This document shows positions 62,086 through 64,000 of a stretch of 64,000 bases of DNA, piece by piece (position 1 is the first letter of the stretch; every line of letters begins with the position of its first letter). The translations under genes and the position numbers were made by a program. The stretch lies in assembly GCA_023231475.1 (NCBI GenBank), contig JALJEE010001228.1:1-64000 (forward strand), given 5' to 3'. The notes beneath the pieces were generated by a model. The model did not search any database. It was not told the DNA's origin and saw nothing but the letters and a program-made list of their open reading frames with translations. The DNA comes from Seison nebaliae (Eukaryota > Rotifera > Pararotatoria > Seisonacea > Seisonidae).

Positions 62086-63670
62086 TAACTTCTTACCTTT
62101 CTTAAAAAAGCTTGATCACGAGCAATTTTAAATAATTAATTTTTTTAATTCAAAATATTTTGAAAAAGTTTACAAAGTAAACGTTAGTGTCCGAACATTC
62201 ATGAGAGAACAATTATTAGCTTTGGATGAATACCTGTAAATTTTCATGTGCGAACATCTATGATACTCTCTGTAACTCAACAATATAACCAGAGCCCAAC
62301 TCTATAATACTGACAGTTAAGTTTGACACACGTGAAAATAACATGTGTGGACAGCTATACTCCTAAATTTTTTGCTTAGCGCAGATATGGCGCCAGTTTC
62401 AAAATCTAAAGTAAAGGATAGTTTAATGTTGAAGATTTAGCAAATAACGACAGAAGAAGCAATTATTATGGTAGCAAATTTTGTATTTTATGGTAATATA
62501 TTTTTATAATATTGGTAACACGATTAGTCGTGCACAATACAACTCTATTTGCGTATTAACTGGATGGCTTAGGCTTCGTTGGAATCATTATTCCAGATAA
62601 ACATATCTAATGAACTGCATAAACTGACAGACATATTACGTCTTAAATTTAAAAACCATTGAAAAACTAAGTCAAGAACTGTCCTAATTATGAGTTAATA
62701 ACTATCCTTTGGAGAATTCTTATGTACGATTACTATCTTTCCGGTTCAATTTTCAGTCTGTTTTGAAGTTGAGAACTGTCCGAAAAATTATTAAAAAGTT
62801 GAGAACTGTCCGAACGAATAAAAAACTAAGTTGAGAACTGTCCTTTTTTTGGTTGAGAACTGTCTTCTACAAGATTTTTATATAGAGTTACGCTCTGTCC
62901 CCCAATCCTATGGAGAGATTGTAAAATTCTCTTCAGGATGACCTGATTATTTAAATAAAAAGTTAAACAAGATATTTTTTTTCGATCGGACTGAAGAATT
63001 GACAAGTTTATAGTTGAATAGCAGATTAAACGTGTTAAGTTTTAATGAAAATCCATCGCTAAAACCAAATCATCAAGGAACCTTCTGCTATTTGAGGTCA
63101 AATTTCCTGCCAGCTACATCATTTCTTTTAAAGAACGAGATACACCGAAGAATAAAAATATTACCGTTGAAATGTCCATTAGATAACTTCCGTCTATGTT
63201 TCAATAAAAACCAGTACTAAGAAATAAAAAGATTGGGGGACGTCATACAAACCACTCCACTAGATAAATATCGTTCAATTACCTATGTTTTATTAATTGA
63301 AAATTATAAGTATTACTAAATTTTCAAACTACTAAATTGTTTAAGTTCACTTTTCCAATACCAAATTCCTTTTATTGTAATGTCATTGCCGAAATGAATA
63401 AAGAATTGTTCTGCAAGTTCAAAAAGAAATAATTGTCCTTCGCAATTTTTATCAGGAAATAGAAAAAAAGAAGAAACGAAATTTCATAACTTTTCTTTTC
63501 CTATTAACAATAGACTTTCGACAAACGGTAAAACAATGAGACGATGCATTATTATGTCGTCGGTTACTATGGAGACAAATCTATCATGCTAAATTCGATT
63601 ACATCAATAATTGAAAAGACTAACTTTGACATTTTGTGCACAATTCGAGAATATCGTTATTTACAACACG
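62086..63670. other. Spacer with repeats, no recognised gene
   Basis: AT-rich. It contains the GTTGAGAACTGTCC repeats at 62671-62865 and nothing else that I recognise. A 68-codon plus frame (63014-63220) is not convincing. Confidence 0.4.
62671..62865 (+). repeat. Interspersed 14-bp direct repeat GTTGAGAACTGTCC, five copies
   Basis: Copies at 62671 (GTCAAGAACTGTCC), 62768, 62798, 62830 and 62852 (last base changed). The last four are spaced 30, 32 and 22 bases; the first is ~97 bases away. The spacers are not alike apart from A-rich text. No protein code seen. Confidence 0.85.
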
Positions 63671-63940
63671 ATGTTTACATCTCTCCAACAAAATCGCTAC
63701 CATTCATCAGATGATATAGCTAAGAAGAGTTTATTTGACGGCAATTCTTATCCTCGAACGAAGGCAGATGAGTTACAGGAGAAATTGAAGAAACTTGAAG
63801 TGCGATATGTTAACGGGAGGAAACTTCATAAAATTGACACGAGCAAATTTGAAAAGTCGAAGAATCGGCAATCACAAAAGAACATTAAAAAATCAATCAA
63901 AAATCCAATAAGATTACCTCCGGTGAATAAGACCAGTTAA
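63671..63940 (+). CDS. Small basic protein, unrecognised, 89 aa
   Basis: ATG at 63671 (the open frame extends upstream to a TTG at 63611). 89 residues with a helical charged middle (ADELQEKLKKLEVRYVNG) and a strongly basic C-terminus (KFEKSKNRQSQKNIKKSIKN, then PIRLPPVNKTS). No signal peptide, Cys pair or membrane span. The less AT-biased codons suggest a real gene, perhaps with exons beyond the window. AATAAA follows at 63976. Confidence 0.5.
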   Translation: MFTSLQQNRYHSSDDIAKKSLFDGNSYPRTKADELQEKLKKLEVRYVNGRKLHKIDTSKFEKSKNRQSQKNIKKSIKNPIRLPPVNKTS

Positions 63941-64000
63941 CATCCGAATAATTTTTTAAATTTTTTTTTCATCCAATAAAGATGTCACGTCGATTGCATT

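Noticed and set aside
62671-62865. CRISPR-like array
   Set aside because: The repeats are only 14 bp, irregularly spaced, and the genome is clearly animal with introns.

Overview
The window is strongly AT-rich nuclear DNA from a small, compact metazoan. The genes that can be recognised are typical animal genes: NCKAP1/HEM, sterol O-acyltransferase, a minibrain/DYRK1A kinase, a BTG/Tob protein, a C/EBP-type bZIP, a Ras-like GTPase with a CAAX box, ACSF3 and an OFD1-like LisH protein. Where homology lets exons be joined, the introns are mostly 39-60 nt. They often start gtt (gttt, gttc, gtta) and usually end in a T-rich run plus ag. A Ly6/three-finger protein, a pacifastin-like inhibitor and a seven-helix chemoreceptor-like protein fit a small invertebrate. 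The phylum cannot be fixed from the sequence alone. The ciliary-type genes (an OFD1-like protein and a CIMIP2/FAM166-type protein) show cilia-related functions are kept.

Layout. 1-9.6 kb: an unrecognised small minus-strand gene, a proline-rich gene with an IIERWLPY motif, and a C/EBP-like bZIP, separated by long AT-rich spacers. 9.7-11.4 kb: a divergent USP-like gene. 11.9-19.3 kb: three tandem plus-strand genes (A, B, C) with the same four-exon structure. Each encodes a short basic N-tail, one membrane span, a Gly/Asn linker and a Thr-rich repeat ectodomain that is unrelated between copies. B and C are almost identical for exactly the first 339 bp and then diverge abruptly. This is the most novel-looking system in the window. 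19.8-22.3 kb: a six-exon coiled-coil plus CIMIP2-like gene. 23.0-26.9 kb: the DYRK1A gene, with a huge low-complexity exon at 30.5-34.4 kb and small in-phase exons between that may form its N-terminus.

34.5-38.2 kb is mostly gene-poor. 38.2-38.7 kb: a three-exon Ly6 gene. 39.3-41.1 kb: a nine-exon sterol O-acyltransferase. 41.3-45.7 kb: NCKAP1, converging on the OFD1-like gene with one base between the two stop codons. 48.8 kb: a pacifastin-like peptide. 49.2-54.0 kb: a giant BTG/Tob protein. 55.0-55.7 kb: the Ras-like GTPase. 56.5-58.5 kb: intronless ACSF3. 59.6-60.8 kb: the seven-helix receptor. 61.4-62.1 kb: a decayed Tc1/mariner element. 62.7-62.9 kb: a short interspersed repeat. 63.7 kb: a small unrecognised basic protein.

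There is no operon-style organisation. The genes are independent and on both strands. Functional links are loose: actin remodelling (NCKAP1), lipid handling (SOAT, ACSF3), cilia or centrioles (OFD1-like, CIMIP2-like), and regulation (DYRK1A, C/EBP, BTG/Tob, Ras). No tRNA, rRNA or CRISPR was recognised. All exon joins come from reading-frame and homology reasoning, not transcripts.
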